This document shows positions 1 through 5,861 of a DNA stretch of 7,920 nt, one piece after another. This DNA comes from an uncultured Pseudomonadota bacterium (lineage in GTDB: Bacteria; Pseudomonadota; Gammaproteobacteria; Burkholderiales; SG8-39). The DNA lies in NCBI GenBank assembly GCA_903909415.1, contig CAIVVS010000217.1, forward strand, positions 1 to 7,920, written 5' to 3'. The notes beneath the pieces were generated by a model, which made no database searches, was not told the DNA's origin, and saw only the letters and a program-made list of their open reading frames with translations. A program made the translations under genes and the position numbers. Numbering within the stretch: the stretch's first letter is position 1; the number at the start of each line of letters is the position of its first letter.

Positions 1-595
1 CCACGTGGATGCCGACCAGCTTGAGTTCCGGGAAGTCGCAGGCCACCGTGTCCAGCGTGATCGGCCGCCCGACGCTCTTCAGCGGGCGCTCCGGGTTGTA
101 GACCAGCGACTGGCCCACCTGCAGCTGCACCGGCACGTCCAGCTCCACGCACTTGGCGTAGAACGGATACCACTTCGCGTGGTCGGGGGCGAGCTCGAAC
201 CAGTGCGGGTAGAAATGCGCGCCGACGAAACCGTACTCGCGCACCGAGTGCTCGAACTTGCGCACGCCCTTCATGCCCTCGGTCGGGTCCAGTCCCGCCA
301 GGCCGCTGAAGCGGTCTGGGTGCTTCTGCACCGCGTCGGCGACGATCTCGTAGGGCAGGTGCCAGCTGCCGGGCAGCCCGAGCTGGCCGGTGCAGGTGGC
401 GATCAGCAGGGACCGCTCGATGTTGGCCCGGTCCATCATCTCGATCAGGCGCGGGTAGCTCACGCCCTCGGAGTCGCGCGGGTCCCGGCCGATCTTCCCG
501 GACAGGAAGCCGCGCGTCCAAGCCGGACGCAGGGCCATGATTTCCGGGGTCATCGGGTTGACCACGATGTCGATTGCCTTGATGGGATCAGCCAT
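1..595 (-). CDS. Amidohydrolase-family (amidohydrolase 2 / ACMSD-like) protein, 3' end beyond the window
   Basis: The minus-strand frame opens at ATG 595 (MADPIKAIDIVVNPMTPE) and stays open for 198 codons to the left edge, so the C-terminal part is missing. The pattern is that of the TIM-barrel amidohydrolase 2 family (PF04909), which includes ACMSD- and gamma-resorcylate-type decarboxylases: a first strand with ID, a helix LIEMMDRANIERSLLIA, then HPDRFSGLAGLDP, YGFVGAHFYPHWF and DFPELKLVGIHV. Known members start with an HxH metal-binding motif; here the aligned stretch D9-I-V-V-N13 lacks both histidines. The strand usually reading IHxG is VPVQLQVGQS. The protein may therefore be a divergent or metal-poor member, or a decarboxylase/hydrolase with altered metal use. 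No Shine-Dalgarno site precedes the ATG; a TATAAG box lies 6 bases upstream. It diverges from the ThDP enzyme gene. Family assignment is fairly safe; substrate is unknown. Confidence 0.82.
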   Translation of the reverse strand, partial: MADPIKAIDIVVNPMTPEIMALRPAWTRGFLSGKIGRDPRDSEGVSYPRLIEMMDRANIERSLLIATCTGQLGLPGSWHLPYEIVADAVQKHPDRFSGLAGLDPTEGMKGVRKFEHSVREYGFVGAHFYPHWFELAPDHAKWYPFYAKCVELDVPVQLQVGQSLVYNPERPLKSVGRPITLDTVACDFPELKLVGIHV

Positions 596-601
596 GCGCC
601 G

Positions 602-607
602 CTTATA
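602..607 (-). promoter_or_regulatory. TATAAG -10-like box abutting the amidohydrolase start (leaderless candidate)
   Basis: On the minus strand TATAAG is followed by six bases (CGGCGC) and then the ATG at 595. Transcription starting 6-7 bases after this box would begin at the start codon. No convincing -35 hexamer is visible. A second, perfect TATAAT lies further upstream at 670-675, so either box could drive the gene. Confidence 0.35.
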
Positions 608-632
608 CTCGTTGGGTCGTTTCGTTGGGGCG

Positions 633-647
633 CACCGTCATACGGTG
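633..647. promoter_or_regulatory. Inverted repeat CACCGT-CAT-ACGGTG, candidate operator
   Basis: Two perfect 6-base arms (633-638 and 642-647) flank a 3-base centre, midway between the divergent amidohydrolase and ThDP-enzyme genes and between the two minus-strand -10 candidates. The position suits a repressor or activator site shared by both genes. No specific regulator family is recognised, and short dyads are common by chance in GC-rich DNA. Confidence 0.3.
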
Positions 648-669
648 GTTCGGCGGTGCGCGAGGCGCG

Positions 670-675
670 ATTATA
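670..675 (-). promoter_or_regulatory. TATAAT -10 box, possibly serving both divergent genes
   Basis: ATTATA on the plus strand reads as a consensus TATAAT on the minus strand, pointing at the amidohydrolase about 75 bases away. On the plus strand the same bases supply TATAGA (672-677), pointing at the ThDP-enzyme gene. This is one of very few A/T-rich spots in the region. No good -35 box is seen on either strand. Confidence 0.4.
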
Positions 676-695
676 GACCGGGCCCATGGCGCAGG

Positions 696-707
696 CCCGC
701 ATGCGGG
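696..707. promoter_or_regulatory. 12-base perfect palindrome CCCGCATGCGGG in the leader of the ThDP-enzyme gene
   Basis: The site is self-complementary over all 12 bases and lies between the candidate promoter (about 672) and the preferred start codon (743). It would sit inside the 5' untranslated leader, where it could bind a repressor or fold in the mRNA. If translation began at 686 instead, it would be coding. Function unproven. Confidence 0.25.
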
Positions 708-742
708 GCGTCGGTCCCCGCGACAACCAAGGGGCAACGGGC

Positions 743-2446
743 ATGGACAAGCACGCATCGGTGGCGCAGAGCACGGGCGAGGCGATGCTGCGCCAGCTGG
801 CGGCGCGCGGCGTGGATTTCTTCTTCGCCAACTCCGGTACCGATTTTCCCTCGCTGGTCGAGGGCTTCGCGCGCGCCCGCGACGAGGGCTTCCCCGTGCC
901 GCGCCCGGTGCTGGTCACGCACGAGAACGTGGGCGTTTGCATGGCCTACGGCGCGACGCTGGCCACCGGCCGCGCGCAGGCGGTGATGGTGCACGTGAAC
1001 GTCGGCTCGGCCAACGCGCTGTGCGGCGTGATCAACGCCTCGCGCGAGAACGTGCCCATGCTGATGATGTCCGGGCGCACGCCCTGGATGGAAACCGGCC
1101 CCGCCGGTGCGCGCTCGATGAACATCCACTGGGCGCAGGAAATGTTCGACCAGGGCGGCATGCTGCGCGAGCAGGTCAAGTGGGACTACGAGCTGCGCGA
1201 CGCCGGGCAGCTCGCCTCCTTGCTGGACCGCGCGCTGGCGATCTCGGCCTCGGAGCCGGCCGGCCCGGTGTACCTGTCGCTGCCGCGGGAGGTATTGGCC
1301 CAGGCGCCCGCCCCCCAGGCTGGCACGACGGCATCCATCGCGCCGCTGGCGCCGGCCATGCCCGACCCGGGCGCGGTGCGCGAACTTGCCACCATGCTTG
1401 CGGGTGCCAAGCGTCCGCTGGTGATCACCGCGCGCGCCGGCCGCGACCCGGCGGCGGTGCCGCTGCTGGCGCGCCTGGCGGAACGCTATGCGCTGCCGGT
1501 GGTCGAGTACCGCGCGCGCTACCTGTGCCTGCCGGCCGACCATCCGATGCACGGCGGCTACGAGGTCGACCCCTGGCTGGAGGAGGCCGACGCGGTGCTG
1601 GTGCTGGACTGCGACGTGCCCTGGATTCCCTCGGTGCGCGCGCCGCGCGCCGGTGTGCCCATCGCGCAGGCCGGCATCGACCCGCTGTTCTCGCGTTACC
1701 CGGTGCGCGGATTCGGCTCGTCGCTCAACATTGCCTGCGCGCCGGCAAGCCTGATCACCGCGCTGGAGCGGGAACTGGACGCGCTGTGCGTGGCGCCTGC
1801 GGCGATTGCCGAGCGCCGGACGCATGTCGAGGCTCGCGGCGCGCAGCGGCGCGCCCAGGTCGAGGCGGCGGTCGAACGCGGCGGAAAGTCCTCGCCCATG
1901 GGCATGGCCTGGGTGACGCGCTGCCTGGCGCGCGCGCTGCCGGCCGACGCGGCGGTGGTGAACGAATACTCGCTGCAGCGCGGCGCCATGGGCAGCACGG
2001 TGCCCGGCTCCTTTTTCAGTTCCAGTCCTGTGGGTGGCCTGGGCTGGGGCGTGCCGGCGGCCATGGGCATCGCGCTGGCGCAGCCCGGGCGCACCGTCGT
2101 CGCGGCGGTCGGCGACGGGGCCTACGGCTTCGCCAATCCGGTGGCCTGCCACCATACCGCGGCCATGCACGGCATCGCCTTCCTCACCCTGGTGATGAAC
2201 AACGAAACCTACGGCGCGGTCGAGCGCGCCACGCACGACATGTATCCCGCAGGTGCGGCGGCGAAAGGCGGCATGACCCTGTCATCGCTCGCGCCGGTGC
2301 CGGCCTTCGAGCAGGTGGTCGCCGCCTGCGGGGGCTGGGGCGAGCGCGTGGACGATCCCGCGGCGCTGCCCGGGGCGCTGGAGCGTGCATTGCGCGTGGT
2401 GCGCGAGGAAAAGCGCCAGGCGCTGCTGAACGTACGCTGCGCCTGA
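743..2446 (+). CDS. ThDP-dependent 2-oxoacid decarboxylase-like enzyme (benzoylformate decarboxylase / acetolactate synthase superfamily)
   Basis: The 567-residue cytosolic product has all three domains of the POX/ALS-type ThDP fold. The Pyr domain carries the cofactor-activating glutamate E61 (THENVG). The PP domain carries the cofactor motif GDG (457-459), 26 residues and NN (486-487), within MNNETYGA. The stretches QVKWDYE, GPVYLSLPRE and GGLGWGVPAAMGIALA look closer to Pseudomonas benzoylformate decarboxylase (BFD) than to acetolactate synthase. From remembered BFD numbering, E47 and H70 correspond to E61 and H84, S26 corresponds to T33, and H281 appears not to be conserved. A non-oxidative 2-oxoacid decarboxylase or carboligase with a different substrate is therefore likely. 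I chose ATG 743 because AAGGGG lies about 8 bases upstream and the N-terminus then matches family length; an in-frame ATG at 686 would add 19 residues. It converges on the cysteine hydrolase gene, 37 bases away. Confidence 0.88.
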   Translation: MDKHASVAQSTGEAMLRQLAARGVDFFFANSGTDFPSLVEGFARARDEGFPVPRPVLVTHENVGVCMAYGATLATGRAQAVMVHVNVGSANALCGVINASRENVPMLMMSGRTPWMETGPAGARSMNIHWAQEMFDQGGMLREQVKWDYELRDAGQLASLLDRALAISASEPAGPVYLSLPREVLAQAPAPQAGTTASIAPLAPAMPDPGAVRELATMLAGAKRPLVITARAGRDPAAVPLLARLAERYALPVVEYRARYLCLPADHPMHGGYEVDPWLEEADAVLVLDCDVPWIPSVRAPRAGVPIAQAGIDPLFSRYPVRGFGSSLNIACAPASLITALERELDALCVAPAAIAERRTHVEARGAQRRAQVEAAVERGGKSSPMGMAWVTRCLARALPADAAVVNEYSLQRGAMGSTVPGSFFSSSPVGGLGWGVPAAMGIALAQPGRTVVAAVGDGAYGFANPVACHHTAAMHGIAFLTLVMNNETYGAVERATHDMYPAGAAAKGGMTLSSLAPVPAFEQVVAACGGWGERVDDPAALPGALERALRVVREEKRQALLNVRCA

Positions 2447-2461
2447 CCGATCTAACCTAAT

Positions 2462-2487
2462 CTGACCTGCGCGAACTTGCGCGTCAG
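2462..2487. terminator. Hairpin between convergent genes, candidate bidirectional terminator
   Basis: CTGAC (2462-2466) and GCGC (2469-2472) pair with GCGC (2479-2482) and GTCAG (2483-2487) around a 6-base loop, with a 2-base bulge. The stem sits in the 37-base gap between the convergent ThDP-enzyme and cysteine-hydrolase genes and overlaps the latter's stop codon. Neither strand has a T-run, so it is not a textbook intrinsic terminator; it may only slow polymerase or protect the 3' ends. Confidence 0.35.
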
Positions 2488-3188
2488 CGCAGCAGCGGGA
2501 TCAGTTCGTCCGAGGGGCGCACGTCGCCGAAGAACTGCGCGATGTTGCACAGCGTGGTGACGTGCTCCTCGTCCGAGCGCGCCGCGTTGGCGTCGGACAC
2601 CATCACGGTCCTGAAGCCGGCCATCATCGCGTCGCGCGCCGAGGACTCGCAGCACACATTGGTCAGCGTGCCTGCTATCCAGACGGTCTCCACGCCGCGC
2701 GCACCCAGCGTGGTGGCCAGGTCGCACGCGCCGGGCAGGAAGGCGCTGTAGCGGTTCTTCCTCATGCGCAGGTCGCCTGGCTGCACGTCCAGCGCCGGCC
2801 AGAGTGCGTGGCCATGCGCGCCTTCGGTGAGCGCTGCAAGGATGGTGGCCGACAGCGCCGGGCTGACCATCCAGTCGAAGTACAGCGGCCAGGCACCCGG
2901 GCCCGAGGTCGTATAGGCCGACTGGATCCAGACCACGCTGCCGCCGGCGGCGCGCAGCGCGGCAGCGGTGCGGTTGATCGCCGGCACGATGGCGCGCGCG
3001 CTGGGCGCCTCTGCCGGGGCGCCGGGTTCCAGGAAGGCGTTCTGCATGTCCACCACCACCAGCGCGGTGCGTGCGGCGGTGAAGGCGTCGAACAGGTGCA
3101 GCCGGCCGCGGCGCGCGCGTATGCGGCTTGCCACGGTCTCGGGCAATTGTGTGGGGTGGGGCGTGGTGGTCGGATCGGCGGGGTTCAT
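2484..3188 (-). CDS. Isochorismatase-like cysteine hydrolase
   Basis: The 234-residue product has the cysteine-hydrolase triad of the isochorismatase/nicotinamidase superfamily: D47 in ALVVVDMQNAF, K144 in RKNRYSAF and nucleophile C179 in GTLTNVCCESSARDA, where the usual non-proline cis-peptide region precedes the cysteine. Relatives hydrolyse amides, ureido groups or isochorismate (nicotinamidase, N-carbamoylsarcosine amidase, RutB ureidoacrylate hydrolase, biuret hydrolase). The RKNRYSAF and CCESSARDA context resembles the RutB/carbamoyl-hydrolase side, but the substrate cannot be assigned. I chose ATG 3188 because upstream codons (to 3263) look non-coding and family length fits. GGAAGG touches the ATG directly, too close for a normal ribosome site, and TATAGT lies 7 bases upstream. 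The gene lies 123 bases downstream of the small exported protein gene on the same strand. Confidence 0.87.
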   Translation of the reverse strand: MNPADPTTTPHPTQLPETVASRIRARRGRLHLFDAFTAARTALVVVDMQNAFLEPGAPAEAPSARAIVPAINRTAAALRAAGGSVVWIQSAYTTSGPGAWPLYFDWMVSPALSATILAALTEGAHGHALWPALDVQPGDLRMRKNRYSAFLPGACDLATTLGARGVETVWIAGTLTNVCCESSARDAMMAGFRTVMVSDANAARSDEEHVTTLCNIAQFFGDVRPSDELIPLLR

Positions 3189-3195
3189 CCTTCCG

Positions 3196-3201
3196 ACTAT
3201 A
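3196..3201 (-). promoter_or_regulatory. TATAGT -10-like box abutting the cysteine hydrolase start
   Basis: On the minus strand TATAGT is followed by CGGAAGG and then ATG at 3188, a 7-base gap that would put the transcript start at or within a few bases of the start codon. The -35 region is not recognisable. It would give the hydrolase its own promoter, separate from the upstream small exported protein gene. Confidence 0.4.
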
Positions 3202-3265
3202 CGCGGCGCATGTGCGGGCCCGGTGACGGGGCCTGCTTTCATCGCGCTGCGTGGCAAAGGCAATC

Positions 3266-3295
3266 GCCGGTCGCCGCCCTGCGGCGGCCACCGGC
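3266..3295 (-). terminator. GC-rich hairpin downstream of the small exported protein gene
   Basis: Inner arms CGCCGC (3272-3277) and GCGGCG (3281-3286) close a 3-base loop; outer arms GCCGG (3266-3270) and CCGGC (3291-3295) extend the stem with small internal loops. It begins 16 bases beyond the stop codon at 3312-3314 and precedes the cysteine hydrolase promoter. Only TTT follows on the minus strand, so termination is plausible but not proven. Confidence 0.4.
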
Positions 3296-3311
3296 GTTCC
3301 GGGCTTGTTGC

Positions 3312-3515
3312 TTACTGGACTGCGGCGGCGCCGATGCGCTCGAACCAGTCCTTCTGCTCGGCGGGTTTTGCGGCGGCGGTGGCCGGGGCCTTGCGCGCGA
3401 CGATGGTGTTGCTGTTGTCGGCGTAGCCGCCGTACGGGTCGCTGAACACCGTGGAGTTGGCGAAGGCGGAACCGGAGGCGACGAGGCTGGCGATGATGAT
3501 GGCTTGCTTGAACAT
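3312..3515 (-). CDS. Small exported protein of unknown function (67 aa)
   Basis: The product begins MFKQAIIIASLVASGSAFA and then N: a short basic start, a hydrophobic core and an SAFA-N signal peptidase I site after residue 19, leaving a mature peptide of about 48 residues. The mature part contains FSDPYGGYADNSNTIVARK, a short Ala/Pro/Lys linker and a C-terminal KDWFERIGAAAVQ that could form an amphipathic helix. AGGAG lies 7 bases before ATG 3515, a strong reason to choose this start rather than an in-frame ATG at 3647. I do not recognise the family. It has its own hairpin downstream and diverges from the LysR gene, so it may be a LysR target. The signal peptide and ribosome site make it likely to be a real gene. 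Confidence 0.7.
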   Translation of the reverse strand: MFKQAIIIASLVASGSAFANSTVFSDPYGGYADNSNTIVARKAPATAAAKPAEQKDWFERIGAAAVQ

Positions 3516-3608
3516 GACTTTCTCCTGACGATTGTTGTTGCGCGGGTGGTCCCGCGTTGTCGGCGTCGTTGTTGGCGTCGATGCACTCTTAGTGGGGGCG
3601 AACGCGGG

Positions 3609-3625
3609 ATTGTTAGCCGTGCAAT
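3609..3625. promoter_or_regulatory. LysR-type box ATTG-N9-CAAT (T-N11-A)
   Basis: ATTG (3609-3612) and CAAT (3622-3625) are exact inverted arms forming the T-N11-A dyad typical of LysR-type regulator sites. It lies about 47 bases upstream of the predicted LysR transcript start and about 100 bases upstream of the divergent small exported protein gene. This arrangement fits autoregulation plus control of the divergent gene. Only four bases per arm match, so chance is not excluded. Confidence 0.4.
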
Positions 3626-3651
3626 CTGGAATCGAGAGTTCACGCAATACG

Positions 3652-3657
3652 TATAAT
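3652..3657 (+). promoter_or_regulatory. Consensus TATAAT -10 box of the LysR gene (leaderless candidate)
   Basis: A perfect TATAAT ends 7 bases before the ATG at 3665, predicting transcription from about the start codon itself. There is no Shine-Dalgarno sequence between them. No clear -35 box is seen 16-18 bases upstream (around 3629-3634). The palindrome ATACGTAT (3647-3654) overlaps the box. Confidence 0.5.
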
Positions 3658-3664
3658 CTTTCGC

Positions 3665-4570
3665 ATGGACACCCTGCTCAGCATGAAGGTCTTCGTGCGC
3701 GTGGTCAGCGAAGGCAGCTTCGCGCGCGCCGCCGAACGCATGCGCCTGTCGCGCGCCGTGGTCACCAAGCACGTGATGAGCCTCGAGGAGCGCTTGCGCA
3801 CGCGCCTGCTCAACCGGACCACGCGCAAGCTCTCGCTCACCGAGACCGGACGCACGTATTACGAGCACTGCACGCGGATCCTCGGCGAGCTCGACCGCGC
3901 GGAAGAGGAGATCACCCAGCTCAACACCGCGCCGCGCGGGACCATACGCGTGAGCTCGGGCGTGTCCTTCGGCGCGCTGCACCTGGCCCCGGCGATCAGC
4001 GATTACCTGATGCGCGAGCCCGAGGTGAAGATGGACGTGATGCTGGACGACCGCGTGGTCGACCTGGTGCAGGAAGGCTTCGACCTGGCCATCCGCATTG
4101 GCGAGCTGCCCAGCTCCAACCTGGTCGCGCGGCGCCTCGCGCCCTCGCGCATGGTGATCTGCGCCTCGCCCGGCTACCTGAAGAAGTTCGGTACGCCGCG
4201 CGTGCCCGAGGACCTGGCGAAGCACAACTGCCTGCGCTATGCCTACCAGGCCACACGCAACGAATGGCGCTTCCATGGTCCCGAGCACGAGCATGCGGTG
4301 CGCGTGGACGGCAACTTGTTCGCCAACAACGGCGACACACTGCGCGACGCTGCGCTGCGCGGATTGGGCGTGTGCCTGGCCCCGACCTTCATCGTCGGGC
4401 CCGACCTCAAGGCCGGGCGGCTGAAGGAGATCCTGCAGGACTACCCGTATCCGGAGCAGGGCGTGTTCGCGGTCTACCCGAACCGCCAGCTTCCGGCCAA
4501 GGTGCGCAACTTCGTCGACTTCCTGGTGACGCGGTTCGCGAAGGGGCCGTACTGGGACGAACGGGCCTGA
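3665..4570 (+). CDS. LysR-family transcriptional regulator
   Basis: The 301-residue product has the standard length and layout of LysR-type regulators. The N-terminal winged helix-turn-helix covers roughly residues 1-60, with the signature SFARAAERMRLSRAVVTKHV followed by LEERLRTRLLNRTTRKLSLTETG. A linker helix (about 60-90) follows, then a periplasmic-binding-fold effector domain starting at GTIRVSSGVSFGALHLAP. The sequence style (LLNRTTRKLSLTETG, FDLAIRIGELPSSNLVARRLAP, CLRYAY) is that of the large DmlR/CrgA-like proteobacterial subgroup. It binds DNA in the cytoplasm and responds to an unknown small molecule. It diverges from the small exported protein gene and converges on the 2-hydroxyacid dehydrogenase gene 15 bases away. 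Likely targets are the flanking catabolic genes and its own promoter, where a T-N11-A dyad is visible. Confidence 0.93.
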   Translation: MDTLLSMKVFVRVVSEGSFARAAERMRLSRAVVTKHVMSLEERLRTRLLNRTTRKLSLTETGRTYYEHCTRILGELDRAEEEITQLNTAPRGTIRVSSGVSFGALHLAPAISDYLMREPEVKMDVMLDDRVVDLVQEGFDLAIRIGELPSSNLVARRLAPSRMVICASPGYLKKFGTPRVPEDLAKHNCLRYAYQATRNEWRFHGPEHEHAVRVDGNLFANNGDTLRDAALRGLGVCLAPTFIVGPDLKAGRLKEILQDYPYPEQGVFAVYPNRQLPAKVRNFVDFLVTRFAKGPYWDERA

Positions 4571-4585
4571 CCAGTGTCGCGGCGC

Positions 4586-5740
4586 TCAGCGCGGCAGCGT
4601 CAGGCTGTCCGCGCCCAGTTCCTTGAACGAGCGCTTGCCCAGCAGTGCCAGGGTCACGTCCATCTCGCGCCGCAGGATGTCCAGCGCCTGCGTGACGCCG
4701 GCCTCGCCGCCCGCGGCCAGCCCGTAGAGGAAGGCGCGGCCCACCAGGCAGGCGCGCGCGCCCAGGGCCATGGCTTTCACCACGTCCTGTCCGCGGCGTA
4801 TGCCGCCGTCGAACAGCACGTCCATCCTGTCCCCCACCGCGTCCACGATGCGCGGCAGCACCGTGATCGTCGACGGCCCGTGGTCGAGCTGGCGCCCGCC
4901 GTGGTTGGACACGATGATGCCGTTCATGCCGGCAGCGGCCGCGAGCTTCGCGTCCTCGGGCGAGAGGATGCCCTTGAGCAGCATCGGTCCCTTCCACAGA
5001 CGGCGCGCCCATTCGACGTCCTTCCAGCTGAGCGAGTCGTCGGTATTCTTCTTCACGTGCTGCGCCAGGCTCACCAGGCCCGTGCCCGCCTTGCTCCCCG
5101 AGTGCCCGCCGGAGCGCACCAGGTTGCCGTAGGTCACCTTGGGGCCAAGCAGCACGTCGGCGATCCAGGGGGCGCGCCGGAGCATGTCCAGCGCGTTGGC
5201 CAGGGTGATGCGTGGCGGCACGGTGAAGCCGTTGCGCACGTCGCGGTCGCGCTGGCCCATCACCGGCAGGTCCACGGTGAACACCAGCGCGGCGCAGCCG
5301 GCGGCCTGCGCGCGCTCGACCATGTCCTGCGTCATGCCGCGGTCCTTCAGCACGTAGAGCTGGAACCACAGCGGGTGGCTGGCAGCTTCCTGGACATCCT
5401 CCAGCGAACAGACCGACATGGTGGACAGGCACATCGGCACGCCGGCCGCGTCCGCCGCGCGCACCGCCTGCACCTCGCCGCGCCTCGTCAGCATCCCGGC
5501 GTTGCCCGAGGGCGCGAGGATCAGCGGCAGGGCCTGGCGGCGTCCGAGCAGTTCCACCGACAGGTCGCGGCTGGACACATCCACCAGCGCGCGCGGCGCG
5601 AAGCGGATCGCCTCCAGGTCGGCGCGGTTCGCGCGCAGCGTGACCTCGTCGTAGGCGCCGCCGTCCACGAAGTCGAATATCGACCGCGGCAGGCGCGCCC
5701 GGGCGCGCTCGCGCAGGTCCTCGATGCTGACGATGGCCAC
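4586..5740 (-). CDS. FMN-dependent 2-hydroxyacid dehydrogenase (LldD/MdlB/glycolate oxidase family)
   Basis: The 384-residue product oxidises a 2-hydroxyacid to a 2-oxoacid with FMN, probably passing electrons to the membrane quinone pool or O2. FMN and active-site residues align with spinach glycolate oxidase: Y129 (WFQLYVLKDR), R164 (GQRDRD), K256 (LLKGI), H280 and R283 (SNHGGRQLD), then FDGGIRRG and GRAFLYG. The position of the substrate-binding Tyr24 of glycolate oxidase is F24 here (IFDFVDGG). A variable loop of about 25 residues (190-235) matches the LldD/MdlB branch. The sequence shares stretches with both lactate (DGGAY, TMSVCSLEDV) and mandelate dehydrogenases (RDRDVRNGF), so the substrate is open. 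I chose GTG 5740 because GGAGGAGAAGG precedes it by a normal distance and the 384-residue length fits; the frame continues upstream to 5872 with Arg-rich, non-homologous residues. It may act one step before the ThDP decarboxylase. Confidence 0.92.
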   Translation of the reverse strand: MAIVSIEDLRERARARLPRSIFDFVDGGAYDEVTLRANRADLEAIRFAPRALVDVSSRDLSVELLGRRQALPLILAPSGNAGMLTRRGEVQAVRAADAAGVPMCLSTMSVCSLEDVQEAASHPLWFQLYVLKDRGMTQDMVERAQAAGCAALVFTVDLPVMGQRDRDVRNGFTVPPRITLANALDMLRRAPWIADVLLGPKVTYGNLVRSGGHSGSKAGTGLVSLAQHVKKNTDDSLSWKDVEWARRLWKGPMLLKGILSPEDAKLAAAAGMNGIIVSNHGGRQLDHGPSTITVLPRIVDAVGDRMDVLFDGGIRRGQDVVKAMALGARACLVGRAFLYGLAAGGEAGVTQALDILRREMDVTLALLGKRSFKELGADSLTLPR

Positions 5741-5745
5741 GTGCC

Positions 5746-5756
5746 TTCTCCTCCGC
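5746..5756 (-). promoter_or_regulatory. Strong ribosome binding site deciding the GTG start of the 2-hydroxyacid dehydrogenase
   Basis: On the minus strand GGAGGAGAAGG lies immediately before CAC and GTG 5740, with the GGAGG core 9 bases from the start codon. It is the best Shine-Dalgarno match in the window and supports the GTG over upstream ATGs that lack one. Confidence 0.7.
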
Positions 5757-5819
5757 TGGTTGCTTCGTGCGGTGCCGTCCCGGCGCGCACCACCGCGCCT
5801 GTCGGCATCCTGTCTGTCC

Positions 5820-5840
5820 CGGGGACGCCGGATTTCCCCG
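5820..5840. promoter_or_regulatory. Inverted repeat CGGGGA-N9-TCCCCG in the divergent intergenic region
   Basis: Two perfect 6-base arms (5820-5825 and 5835-5840) separated by 9 bases lie between the 2-hydroxyacid dehydrogenase and coiled-coil genes, just upstream of the next dyad. Spacing suits a dimeric regulator, but no family is recognised and the arms are GC-rich. Confidence 0.22.
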
Positions 5841-5843
5841 AGG

Positions 5844-5856
5844 GCGACATTGTCGC
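5844..5856. promoter_or_regulatory. 13-base palindrome GCGACA-T-TGTCGC, candidate operator
   Basis: Perfect 6-base arms around one central base end 5 bases before the TAAAAT box of the coiled-coil gene, where a bound protein would block or contact RNA polymerase. It also lies about 105 bases upstream of the divergent 2-hydroxyacid dehydrogenase start. Regulator unknown. Confidence 0.35.
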
Positions 5857-5861
5857 TGAGG

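Noticed and set aside
5..676. A 223-codon plus-strand open frame antisense to the amidohydrolase
   Set aside because: The minus strand encodes a continuous, recognisable amidohydrolase-family sequence; this frame looks like its shadow (VQRDRPPDALQRALRVV style).
625..2460. A 611-codon plus-strand open frame and a 521-codon minus-strand frame (671-2236) overlapping the ThDP-enzyme gene
   Set aside because: Both are Arg/Gly/His-rich products of GC-rich codon bias; only the frame from 743 carries conserved ThDP motifs.
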